Below are positions 6,899 through 12,522 of a stretch of DNA of 16,021 nucleotides, in pieces. The position numbers and the translations under genes were made by a program. The stretch's first letter is position 1. Each line of letters opens with the position of its first letter. This stretch comes from JABDOU01 sp041609995 (GTDB lineage: Bacteria; Actinomycetota; Acidimicrobiia; Spongiisociales; SHLN01): positions 1-16,021 of the forward strand of contig JBFIPU010000062.1 of assembly GCA_041609995.1 (NCBI GenBank), read 5' to 3'. The notes below the pieces were generated by a model. That model was not told the DNA's origin. It worked only from the letters and a program-made list of their open reading frames with translations, and ran no database searches.

Positions 6899-7989
6899 GT
6901 GACTCCTGCTCCGGCCCTCATTGCGGCCATTTCTTCTGTGATATCGATCCCGACTGGACACCAGGTGATGCACCGGCCGCAGCCGACGCAGCCGCTGGTG
7001 CCGAACTGTTCGATCCATGTTCCGAGTTTGTGCGTCATCCACTGGCGGTAGCGGCCGGCCCCCGATTGCCGCACAGGGTGGCCGCCCATGAACGAGTACT
7101 CGAGAGAGAAGCACGAATCCCAGATTCGCTCCCTGGTGGCAGTCCCATCAAAACTGCTGGTGTCGACCGGGGTCGTGCAGAAACACGTGGGGCACACCGC
7201 GGTGCAGTTCGTGCATGCGAGGCATCGGCCGGCCACGTCGCTCCAGCGCGGGTGCTCCAGGTTGCTTGCCAGAAAGGCGGTGATGTCGGTGGTGTCGAGT
7301 GCCTTGGTGATGCCGCGGGCGGTGGCATCGACGGCGTCATCGCCCGCAGAGCACTGGGCGGACGTGGCTTCTGCGGGCTCGAGGGCCGCCAGCAGCTCGC
7401 GGCCCGCGTCGGTGCCGACCTCGACCAGGAAGAAGTGGTCGTCTTCGCTGAGCACCTCGGTGAGGCCGAGGTCGAAGCCCGACTCGGCCCGCGGCCCGGT
7501 TCCCATGGATGTGCAGAAGCACGTGGCCCCGTAGGTCGTGCAGTTGACGGCGACCACGAAGAACTCAGAACGCTGTCCCGCGTAGTGGCTGTCCGGATAT
7601 GGCCCGTTCAACAAGACCTCGTCCTGGATGGCGATGGCGGCCAGGTCGCAGGCCCGCAAGCCAACGATCGCCGTCGGGGCGCCCTTGTCCGGCGCAGCCA
7701 CGAAGTTCCCGTCGGTGTACGTCCACATCGGTGCCCGGGCCGGGAACAGGTAGGTCTTGGCGGAATCGGGTCCGTTGACGTAGCCGAAGTACGCCTGATC
7801 GGAGCGCGGCTGGAGACGGTAATGCCCGCCTCCATGCTCATCGGTCCATCCGGCCGGCAGATCCTCGATGGAGGTGATGGGGGCGTAGCGGATGACGCCA
7901 TCCTCGGCCCGGGGGCCGATGAGCCGGTGATTCTCGGCCAGGACGGCGAGAAGATCAGCCAGTCCCGCTGCATCGATGATGTATGGCAC
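6895..7989 (-). CDS. hydB: Hydrogenase beta subunit, iron-sulfur protein
   Basis: A 364-residue Fe-S subunit of the sulfhydrogenase/anaerobic-sulfite-reductase-A family that bridges the small subunit and the FAD subunit. Two ferredoxin-like [4Fe-4S] motifs are seen: CLACTNCTAVCPTCFC (Cys256, 259, 262, 266, plus Cys269/271) and CVGCGRCITWCPVGID (Cys334, 337, 340, 344). Upstream cysteines at 114, 150, 157 and 159 (LRACDLAA, VNCTTYGATCFC) are also typical of the family. The first gene of the operon, it starts with GTG at 7989 (MPYIIDAAGLADLL); only a weak AGG lies upstream, so the exact start is moderately certain. It ends in an ATGA overlap with the cNMP-fold gene. The protein faces the divergent permease gene across 154 bases that should contain the operon promoter. 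Confidence 0.93.
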   Translation of the reverse strand: MPYIIDAAGLADLLAVLAENHRLIGPRAEDGVIRYAPITSIEDLPAGWTDEHGGGHYRLQPRSDQAYFGYVNGPDSAKTYLFPARAPMWTYTDGNFVAAPDKGAPTAIVGLRACDLAAIAIQDEVLLNGPYPDSHYAGQRSEFFVVAVNCTTYGATCFCTSMGTGPRAESGFDLGLTEVLSEDDHFFLVEVGTDAGRELLAALEPAEATSAQCSAGDDAVDATARGITKALDTTDITAFLASNLEHPRWSDVAGRCLACTNCTAVCPTCFCTTPVDTSSFDGTATRERIWDSCFSLEYSFMGGHPVRQSGAGRYRQWMTHKLGTWIEQFGTSGCVGCGRCITWCPVGIDITEEMAAMRAGAGVT

Positions 7990-8143
7990 AGGTTTGCCTA
8001 GCTGCCGACGACACTTCCGAAACTACGTAACCGGATGGGCCGCCAGTAGGGCCAGAGGTTGAGCGGGGTCGTGCCGATCGCCCCGTCCGGCTTGCTGCTG
8101 GATCGGTCACACTGGCCGCATCGCCCACTTCGAGAGGAGTGCC
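7990..8143. promoter_or_regulatory. Divergent intergenic region, presumed promoters of hydrogenase operon and permease gene
   Basis: These 154 bases separate two divergent gene starts (GTG at 7989 and GTG at 8144) and should hold the promoter of the hydrogenase operon. I cannot place convincing -35/-10 boxes or a Crp/Fnr palindrome. A TTACGTAG/CTACGTAA motif around 8022-8030 contains the palindrome TACGTA, and a lone GTCACA half-site lies near 8106. The only clear signal is the GAGAGGAG ribosome-binding site at 8132-8139 for the plus-strand gene. The assignment rests on layout, not on recognised boxes. Confidence 0.45.
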
Positions 8144-9103
8144 GTGGCCGAAACGCGAACTCGTCCAGAGGCTGAGAACAGAGACTCCCGGATACCCCAC
8201 ACGCGGATCTGGGGACTGCGGCTGGCGCTCGTCACGGCCGTCATCAGCGGCGTCGCCGTCGCCATCAACGGCTTCGGGGTCCGGGCATGGTCCGAGGTCG
8301 GCGGTCCCGGTCCTTACACGACGGCCAAGAACCTGGTGGCCGCTCTCATCCTGCTGTCGGTGCTGACGGTGCTGACGGCCAGGCGATCTGCTGACGGTTT
8401 CCGCGCGCCCCGCCAGGCGAGCGGCTGGTTGGGCTTGGGTGTCATCGGGCTGGTGGGGGGAAGCGTTCCGTTCCTGTTGTTCTTCGAGGGTTTGGCGCAG
8501 GCGGAATCGGTGAACGCCGCCTTCATCCACAAGACCCTGGTCGTTTGGGTGGCGGCCCTGGCGCTGGCCATCCTGAGGGAGCGAATCCGTTGGTTTCACA
8601 CCGCCGCCATCGGGGTGTTGATCCTCGGCCAAGTCATGCTGGCGGGTGGGGTCAGCGGCCTCGTGTGGGGAACCGGGGAGGCAATGATCCTCGCAGCCAC
8701 ACTGCTGTGGGCAGTGGAGGTGGTAGTCGCCAAGCAGATCCTTCCCCAGACCACGTCGATGACATTGGGAGTGGCCCGCATGGGTCTGGGGTCTCTGGTC
8801 CTGGTTGTCTTCGGCGTCGCAACCGGCTCCTTTGCCTCCTTGGGTGAGCTCACCGCCACGCAGGTCGGCTGGGTATTGCTGACCGGAGCGGTCCTCAGCC
8901 TGTATGTGATGAGCTGGTTCGCGGCTCTGACCCGGGCGGGCGCCATCGACGTGACGGCCGTGTTGGTTCTGGGAGCCGTGATCACCGCCTTGATTCGCAC
9001 CGGGTTCCAGGATGTCGCGCTGCCGTCTCCGGTCGGGCTCGTGTTGCTGGTGATGGGCGTAGCCGTCTTCACCGTTCCACGGCGGCGGTGGGTCGGCGGC
9101 TGA
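8144..9103 (+). CDS. EamA/DMT-superfamily permease
   Basis: A 319-residue integral membrane protein with about ten hydrophobic segments and the internal duplication typical of drug/metabolite transporters. A short charged N-terminus precedes the first span (LRLALVTAVISGVAVAI, about 26-42). Later spans include LGLGVIGLVGGSVPFLLFF, ALALAIL, IGVLILGQVMLAGG and VGLVLLVMGVAVF near the end. The motif NAAFIHKTLVVWVAALALA corresponds to the conserved helix of EamA repeats. The start is GTG at 8144 with a good GAGGAG ribosome-binding site. The stop is followed after 2 bases by the next gene's ATG, so the two are coupled. The substrate is unknown. Being divergent from a nickel-enzyme operon and coupled to a HypC-like protein, it might serve hydrogenase maturation or metabolism, but no metal-binding motif is visible. 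Confidence 0.85.
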   Translation: MAETRTRPEAENRDSRIPHTRIWGLRLALVTAVISGVAVAINGFGVRAWSEVGGPGPYTTAKNLVAALILLSVLTVLTARRSADGFRAPRQASGWLGLGVIGLVGGSVPFLLFFEGLAQAESVNAAFIHKTLVVWVAALALAILRERIRWFHTAAIGVLILGQVMLAGGVSGLVWGTGEAMILAATLLWAVEVVVAKQILPQTTSMTLGVARMGLGSLVLVVFGVATGSFASLGELTATQVGWVLLTGAVLSLYVMSWFAALTRAGAIDVTAVLVLGAVITALIRTGFQDVALPSPVGLVLLVMGVAVFTVPRRRWVGG

Positions 9104-9105
9104 CG

Positions 9106-9879
9106 ATGGGAGGCTCGGGTCCGCTGCTGTTTGCGCGGTATGCGCTCCCCCCGAATGTTCTCGGTTACTGCGGGCCAGACGGCAACGAGCTGTGGGACCA
9201 GGCGTCCGCCATCGATCAGGAGGACGTCGAACACGACCTGCGGCGGCTGGGGCGGGCGTTCGATGGCGCCCTTCCTTACCTGGAGCTCATCGCCGAGACC
9301 ACCGGGATCGGAGATCCCTTTGATCGCCGGGTGGTGCACGCTTATTGGATCGGCAATCCGCTCCTCGACCGGGTGCCGTTGCTGGACCTGGGTAATGCTC
9401 TGCGGGACCGGTTCCACGGACGGATGGGAAGCGGCTGGATCGACTTCACCGACCAGCTGACGACTTCCTCGGTTCCCCATCACTCGTTCCATGTTCTTTG
9501 TGTGTATCCCTGGGTCGGGCTCCTCCGCTCAGGCGCCGTGGAGGCGTCACTCCGCGTGCTCGACCGATGCCGTATTCGTACCGGGACCGTGGTTGAGGTG
9601 TTCGACGAGTACGCAGCGGTCACCTGGAGGCCCTTGCGGTGGTCCGAATTCCGGCTCGAGATCGGAACCGAAGAGGTCGAGGTCGTCCAGGTGGCCCGTG
9701 GCTCGTCCTCGCTCATCCGCCCGCTGGTTCCAGGCGACGTGGTGTCGATGCATTGGGATTGGGTGTGCGACATCGTCACCGCCGACGAGGCGGCAGCCAT
9801 CGACGGCTACCTGCGGCGCCACCTGGACGACGTCAATGGCGTGAGTCGGGCGCCGCGCCCCGTCGACATCGGCAGCTGA
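9106..9879 (+). CDS. Uncharacterised protein with a HypC-like C-terminal region
   Basis: A 257-residue soluble protein that I do not recognise with certainty; it may belong to a numbered DUF family. The N-terminal part has LLFARYALPPNVLGYCGPDG (residues 7-26), then RRVVHAYWIGNPLLDRVP (74-91) and HHSFHVLCVYPWVGLLRSG (125-143). Residues 160-240 resemble HypC: GTVVEVFDEYAAV parallels GRIVSIDQDSAEV of the HypC in this window, and PGDVVSMHWDWVCDIVTADEAA parallels IGDWIVSHSGYAVKQLTAAEAE (compare residues 209-230 with HypC 38-59). The Met-Cys start of HypC is absent, but Cys132 precedes the domain in HVLCVYPW. ATG at 9106 is preferred because it follows the permease stop by two bases; a GTG at 9088 would add six residues and overlap. 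Translation coupling to the permease and the HypC likeness suggest a hydrogenase-accessory role (inference). Confidence 0.75.
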   Translation: MGGSGPLLFARYALPPNVLGYCGPDGNELWDQASAIDQEDVEHDLRRLGRAFDGALPYLELIAETTGIGDPFDRRVVHAYWIGNPLLDRVPLLDLGNALRDRFHGRMGSGWIDFTDQLTTSSVPHHSFHVLCVYPWVGLLRSGAVEASLRVLDRCRIRTGTVVEVFDEYAAVTWRPLRWSEFRLEIGTEEVEVVQVARGSSSLIRPLVPGDVVSMHWDWVCDIVTADEAAAIDGYLRRHLDDVNGVSRAPRPVDIGS

Positions 9880-9883
9880 GTTC

Positions 9884-9911
9884 CCGGTCCGGTCGAGAGG
9901 GTCCGGACTGG
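9884..9911. terminator. Stem-loop between convergent genes
   Basis: CCGGTCCGG (9884-9892) can pair with CCGGACTGG (9903-9911) to form a 9-bp stem with one G-U pair and a 10-base loop. It lies 5 bases after the stop of the plus-strand gene and about 40 bases before the stop of the convergent channel gene. No long T-run follows, so it may be a weak or bidirectional terminator. Confidence 0.4.
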
Positions 9912-9951
9912 ATTGAATCGCCGGCGGCAGAACCGGATACCGTCAGGGGCC

Positions 9952-10845
9952 CTAGGAGAGTGCCTCGGTGAGGGTGGAGCGTGCGTCCAGCTCGCGGATC
10001 GGCGACGGCATGTCGATCCCGGCGTCCTTGAGGGCCCGGGACACGGATCGCACGACCTGATCCTGTACCCGACGGACTTCGGCTTGCTCGGGATCGGTCC
10101 AGTAGCGGAGATCGAAATTCGTCGTGGAATCACCAAAACCGGTGAAGTAGACCTGAGGAGCCGGATCGTCTTTGACGCTCCCGACCTCGTTGACCGCGTC
10201 CAGCACGACCTGCGTCGCCTTGTCCTGGTCCTCGTGGTCGTCGAGACCGATGACGAGAACCGTCCGCTTGGGCCCGTAGGCGGTCTGGACCCGCACGACA
10301 CTCTGGTACACGTCGGCGTTGGGAATGACGACTTTCTGGCCGCCGAAGGTCTTCAGCTGTGTTTCCCGGATCGTGATGTCCTCGACAGTCCCGGTCTGGC
10401 CGTTGACCTCGATCTGATCTCCGATCTCGAACGGCTGCCGGATGAGGATCAAGACTCCGGCCAGCAGGTTGGAGAGGATGTCCTGAAAGGCGAAGCCGAT
10501 GGCGATGGAGAAGACGCCCAGCCCCGCCAAGAGGTCACCGGGCCTCACGCTGGGAAACACGATGGTGATCGCAATCAATGCCCCGAATGCGAGGACCGCA
10601 CCAAATGCCAGTTTCGAGAAGACACGGGCAAAGCTCTCGCTGCGATCCTCGGCCAGCTTCGACCGCAGAAGACTCCGGGTCCCGCGTGCGATGAGGTAGG
10701 CAACGATCAGTGCCGCAAGGGCGAGGCCGATGCGAGGGACGGCCTCCAGCGCGGCCTCGACGATGTTGCCAAGTGTTTCCTCGATCTGGTTCGTCGGTGT
10801 GTCGGGAATGACGTTCGGGTCTTCGGATTCTGTCGAAACTTGCAC
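9952..10845 (-). CDS. MscS-family mechanosensitive ion channel
   Basis: A 297-residue membrane channel that would open on membrane tension to release solutes under hypo-osmotic stress. Hydrophobic spans fall at about residues 37-55 and 77-97, followed by the pore-lining region GDLLAGLGVFSIAIGFAFQD (103-122) and LSNLLAGVLILIRQPFEIGD (124-143), the MscS hallmark. The beta domain follows with IEVNGQTGTVEDITIRETQL and the conserved VVIPNADVYQS (172-182). A soluble C-terminal domain reaches to the end. The size matches E. coli MscS-type short channels. The start is GTG at 10845 with a GGAAGG site about 9 bases upstream. The gene is convergent with the HypC-like gene and has no obvious functional link to the hydrogenase. 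Confidence 0.93.
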   Translation of the reverse strand: MQVSTESEDPNVIPDTPTNQIEETLGNIVEAALEAVPRIGLALAALIVAYLIARGTRSLLRSKLAEDRSESFARVFSKLAFGAVLAFGALIAITIVFPSVRPGDLLAGLGVFSIAIGFAFQDILSNLLAGVLILIRQPFEIGDQIEVNGQTGTVEDITIRETQLKTFGGQKVVIPNADVYQSVVRVQTAYGPKRTVLVIGLDDHEDQDKATQVVLDAVNEVGSVKDDPAPQVYFTGFGDSTTNFDLRYWTDPEQAEVRRVQDQVVRSVSRALKDAGIDMPSPIRELDARSTLTEALS

Positions 10846-10918
10846 GGGTCAAAGCCTTCCAGGTTCGGTTCAATCACCCATTACCCGGGACGGCCGCAGT
10901 CAAACCTGCCGAGGGTGG

Positions 10919-11110
10919 TCAATCGACTTTGGTCGAGATCCACCAGGTGGTCCCACCGGCGTCGCGGACGCCTCCTCGTTTGTCCTCGTCGTCCTTTTGT
11001 ACCCGCTCCTGCACCGTGGTTGCAACGGCGGACAGCGCTCGCTGAAACGTGTCGTCGACTCTGGTACCGAGAATTACGAATCTGAAACACCGACATGAGC
11101 CCCCACACAT
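10919..11110 (-). CDS. Marginal small ORF, possibly coding
   Basis: A 63-residue frame on the minus strand whose C-terminal 45 residues (RVDDTFQRALSAVATTVQER ... ending GTTWWISTKVD) look protein-like: mixed charged and hydrophobic residues with mainly G or C at the third codon position. Against it, the N-terminal part (MCGGSCRCFRFVILGT) has poor codon use, no Shine-Dalgarno precedes the ATG at 11110, and no family is recognised. It could be the tail of a decayed gene. Confidence 0.2.
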   Translation of the reverse strand: MCGGSCRCFRFVILGTRVDDTFQRALSAVATTVQERVQKDDEDKRGGVRDAGGTTWWISTKVD

Positions 11111-11179
11111 TGGTGAACGACGCAGGTCCGACAAATGCCTCGCTGATCCACGACCGGCGACTCGGAAGTGCCGATCTTG

Positions 11180-11195
11180 ACCCAGAAACCTGGGT
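11180..11195. terminator. Small hairpin downstream of the small membrane protein gene
   Basis: ACCCAG (11180-11185) and CTGGGT (11190-11195) form a 6-bp stem with a 4-base loop, 12 bases after the stop codon of the minus-strand 61-residue gene. There is no U-tract, so termination activity is doubtful. Confidence 0.3.
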
Positions 11196-11207
11196 GACCC
11201 GGCTGGG

Positions 11208-11393
11208 TTACTGCAACGTGATTGCGACCAACGTGCCGATGATGAGTGCCGTCACCACGACGACGACGAGCCAGGTCATCGTCGCAATGAGCATCTTCCT
11301 TCCCACCTGGGCTGCCTTGTCAGGACTGACCGGCATCTGCCACCACAGAAGCTTCCTGCCGTTGTATTCGGAGCCGTTGTATTCGGAGCCCAT
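11208..11393 (-). CDS. Small single-span membrane protein, unknown function
   Basis: A 61-residue protein not assignable to a family. Residues 2-11 are a tandem pentapeptide (GSEYN twice) encoded by an exact 15-base DNA duplication. A basic/aromatic stretch follows (GRKLLWWQMPVSPDKAAQVGRK), then one strong hydrophobic helix at about residues 36-60 (LIATMTWLVVVVVTALIIGT), close to the C-terminus. That layout suggests a tail-anchored or N-in small protein. The start is supported by a strong AGGAGG ribosome-binding site 5 bases before the ATG at 11393; the surrounding leader repeats AGGAG three times. A small gene with such a good start site is likely real. No functional link is visible beyond its position downstream of the second cNMP-fold gene (about 215 bases, same strand), with which it may be cotranscribed. 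Confidence 0.7.
   Translation of the reverse strand: MGSEYNGSEYNGRKLLWWQMPVSPDKAAQVGRKMLIATMTWLVVVVVTALIIGTLVAITLQ
11361..11390. repeat. 15-bp tandem duplication inside the small membrane protein gene
   Basis: Two exact copies of GTTGTATTCGGAGCC (11361-11375 and 11376-11390). On the minus strand they encode GSEYN twice at the very N-terminus. The period is a multiple of three, so copy-number change keeps the frame. Confidence 0.95.
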
Positions 11394-11400
11394 GGAGACC

Positions 11401-11430
11401 TCCTAGCCGAGCTCCTAGCCGAACTCCTTG
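11401..11430. repeat. 12-bp tandem repeat duplicating the ribosome-binding site
   Basis: TCCTAGCCGAGC (11401-11412), TCCTAGCCGAAC (11413-11424) and a partial third copy TCCTTG. On the minus strand this gives three AGGA(G) ribosome-binding-like motifs spaced 12 bases apart, only the last of which is correctly spaced to the ATG at 11393. Confidence 0.85.
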
Positions 11431-11460
11431 TTGCGCTCTCCTGGAGCCCGAGACTGAAGT

Positions 11461-11532
11461 CACCAGTGAGCGAGGCACCAGTGAGCGAGGCACCAATGAG
11501 CGAGGCACCAATGAGCGAGGCACCAGTGAGCG
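11461..11532. repeat. 15-bp minisatellite, 4.8 copies
   Basis: CACCAGTGAGCGAGG occurs at 11461-11475 and 11476-11490, a one-base variant CACCAATGAGCGAGG at 11491-11505 and 11506-11520, and a partial copy CACCAGTGAGCG at 11521-11532. It lies between the stop of the second cNMP-fold gene and the start of the small membrane protein gene. There are no spacers, so it is not a CRISPR. Confidence 0.95.
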
Positions 11533-11607
11533 CTACACGTTCCGAGTGTAGTCCCGGCTACGAGCAGGCGGCTCGTGGTAGCAGCATGGCCGCGTCGTGT
11601 AGCGGGC

Positions 11608-12078
11608 TCAATCTGTCAGTGCTCGATGCAGCTCGACCATCTGCATCCGAGCTGCCTGCAGGCGTTGGGCCATCACATTCACAACGCGGGTGAGCAAGTC
11701 GTCATGGAGCTTGCGATCGAGCCCGGCATCGATCCGCAGCTCTTTCCCGTCGAATTTGATCGCCTTCACATCGTCTGTGGCCCGGGCCGAGAACCGCCAG
11801 TAATAGGGAGGCACCATCCACGAGACGCCCAAAAGCTCGCCGGGACCGAGTTCCTGGACCACCAGCGGCTCATCAGGGGTGGTCACGTCGACCTCGACAT
11901 GGCCCTCGATGATGAGAAAGAACTCCTCGGCCGGCTGGCCTTGCGTGAGGATTGTTTCGCCCGCGGCGAACTCGGCGGACTGGGCGTGCATGGCAAGCGT
12001 GAGCAGCTCATCACCGTCGAGGCCACTGAAGAAGCTGGTTTGGGCGAGCGTGGCTGCAAGCGTCTGTGGGCTACTCAT
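11608..12078 (-). CDS. Second HTH-less cyclic-nucleotide-binding-fold protein, paralogue of the hydrogenase-operon one
   Basis: A 156-residue single-domain cNMP-binding-fold protein without a helix-turn-helix. It aligns without gaps to the protein at 6404-6898 over about 150 residues, with 70 identities by my count. Shared blocks are LAQ..FF.G, HDDL.TR...MA.RL (124-140), and the cassette region LLGVSWMVPPYYWRFSARA (82-100). Here too the cassette Glu is replaced (Val85) while the Arg is kept. The ATG at 12078 (MSSPQTLAATLAQ) matches the paralogue's start exactly, and AAGGACAGGACAG lies upstream as ribosome-binding sequence. The frame is open further upstream but that part has no homology. It is divergent from a full Crp/Fnr regulator across 444 bases and may be cotranscribed with the small membrane protein gene downstream. 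Function unknown; a shared ligand with the hydrogenase-operon protein is inference. Confidence 0.88.
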   Translation of the reverse strand: MSSPQTLAATLAQTSFFSGLDGDELLTLAMHAQSAEFAAGETILTQGQPAEEFFLIIEGHVEVDVTTPDEPLVVQELGPGELLGVSWMVPPYYWRFSARATDDVKAIKFDGKELRIDAGLDRKLHDDLLTRVVNVMAQRLQAARMQMVELHRALTD

Positions 12079-12213
12079 GTCTGTCCTGTCCTTTCTTTCA
12101 CAACGGAGAGTAGAGGACTGGCCGAGCGTTCGCGTAGGGCCAGAGGTCCGGCGGTGTCGATCCCTGTCCCGGGCCGGCATCCCTGTCCCAGCCCCTCGCT
12201 TGGAAAGAATTTC

Positions 12214-12239
12214 CTACCACCTGCTGCGATTCGTGGTAG
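12214..12239. promoter_or_regulatory. Operator-like inverted repeat
   Basis: CTACCAC (12214-12220) and GTGGTAG (12233-12239) are perfect 7-bp inverted arms separated by 12 bases, so the arm centres are 19 bases (nearly two helical turns) apart. This fits a dimeric DNA-binding protein or a hairpin in RNA. It lies about 135 bases upstream of the minus-strand cNMP-fold gene start. Confidence 0.45.
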
Positions 12240-12345
12240 CTTCGGAGACATAACGGAGCCGATCGTAGAGCACAGGGAGGCAGCGGCCGGGGGGAGTGGA
12301 CGCCGAGTGAGAACTTGCCAGCAGCCGCTGTTCTAGCGTCGGCCG

Positions 12346-12380
12346 AGAAAGAAGTCGGCCTGCGGGTCGACTTCTTTCTT
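12346..12380 (+). terminator. Strong hairpin with T-rich tail, terminator or attenuator
   Basis: AGAAAGAAGTCG (12346-12357) is perfectly complementary to CGACTTCTTTCT (12368-12379), a 12-bp stem with a 10-base loop (GCCTGCGGGT). On the plus strand the 3' arm is itself T-rich and continues TT before ATG, resembling a rho-independent terminator. No annotated plus-strand gene ends here, so it would end a leader or small RNA begun upstream. The stem also works on the minus strand, with a poorer tail. Confidence 0.55.
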
Positions 12381-12434
12381 ATGTGAAGCTCTGGATTCTT
12401 CGGGCTTGCCTCTTCGGGTGCTTCCGTCTTCGGC

Positions 12435-12464
12435 TGCTGTTCTCATCGGGTGCTGTTCTCATCG
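12435..12464. repeat. 16-bp tandem duplication upstream of the Crp/Fnr gene
   Basis: TGCTGTTCTCATCG occurs at 12435-12448 and again at 12451-12464, separated by GG, so the period is 16 bases. It lies 59-88 bases before the regulator's ATG, where a promoter or operator would be expected. Confidence 0.8.
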
Positions 12465-12522
12465 ATTCATCGGCACGGGCGCACACCGGGAAGCTTCGGT
12501 AGCCGGTTGCGGTTGTTGGGGT

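Larger units (their letters stand above)
10846..11207. other. Intergenic stretch without a convincing gene
   Basis: These 362 bases separate the channel gene from the small membrane protein gene. I see no well-supported gene. It holds a marginal minus-strand frame (10919-11110) and two small hairpins just after the small gene's stop: ACCC/GGGT at 11197-11208, overlapping the stop codon, and ACCCAG/CTGGGT at 11180-11195. The promoter of the channel gene should lie near 10850-10950, but no boxes are clear. Confidence 0.5.
12079..12522. other. Structured non-coding region between divergent genes
   Basis: 444 bases with no convincing gene between a minus-strand start (12078) and a plus-strand start (12523). 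It contains an operator-like inverted repeat (12214-12239), a long-range inverted repeat (12281-12330), a 12-bp perfect hairpin followed by a pyrimidine-rich tract (12346-12380) and a 16-bp tandem duplication (12435-12464). The order of elements on the plus strand would fit a leader RNA or small RNA ending in a terminator, but I do not recognise a known riboswitch or ncRNA family in it. Confidence 0.6.

Noticed and set aside
6802..8001. A 399-codon plus-strand open frame antisense to the hydrogenase beta subunit.
   Set aside because: It is a high-GC shadow of the minus-strand gene, has no family features, and conflicts with a gene with two clear ferredoxin motifs.
8093..8111. A Crp-type operator before the permease gene.
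   Set aside because: Only one half-site (TCACA) matches; the opposite arm reads TGCTG rather than TGTGA.
8596..9492. A 298-codon minus-strand frame across the permease and HypC-like genes.
   Set aside because: Antisense shadow; the plus-strand frames have membrane-span and conserved-block structure plus a good start site.
9913..11085. A 390-codon plus-strand open frame across the channel gene.
   Set aside because: Antisense to a clear MscS protein; composition typical of a complementary-strand shadow and no ribosome-binding site.
11461..11532. A CRISPR-like array of repeats.
   Set aside because: The units are only 15 bases and directly adjacent without spacers, so this is a minisatellite.
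11466..11693. A plus-strand frame encoding repeated MSEAP/VSEAP units over the minisatellite.
   Set aside because: No ribosome-binding site, and the frame runs into the antisense of the second cNMP-fold gene; the repetition follows simply from the 15-bp DNA repeat.
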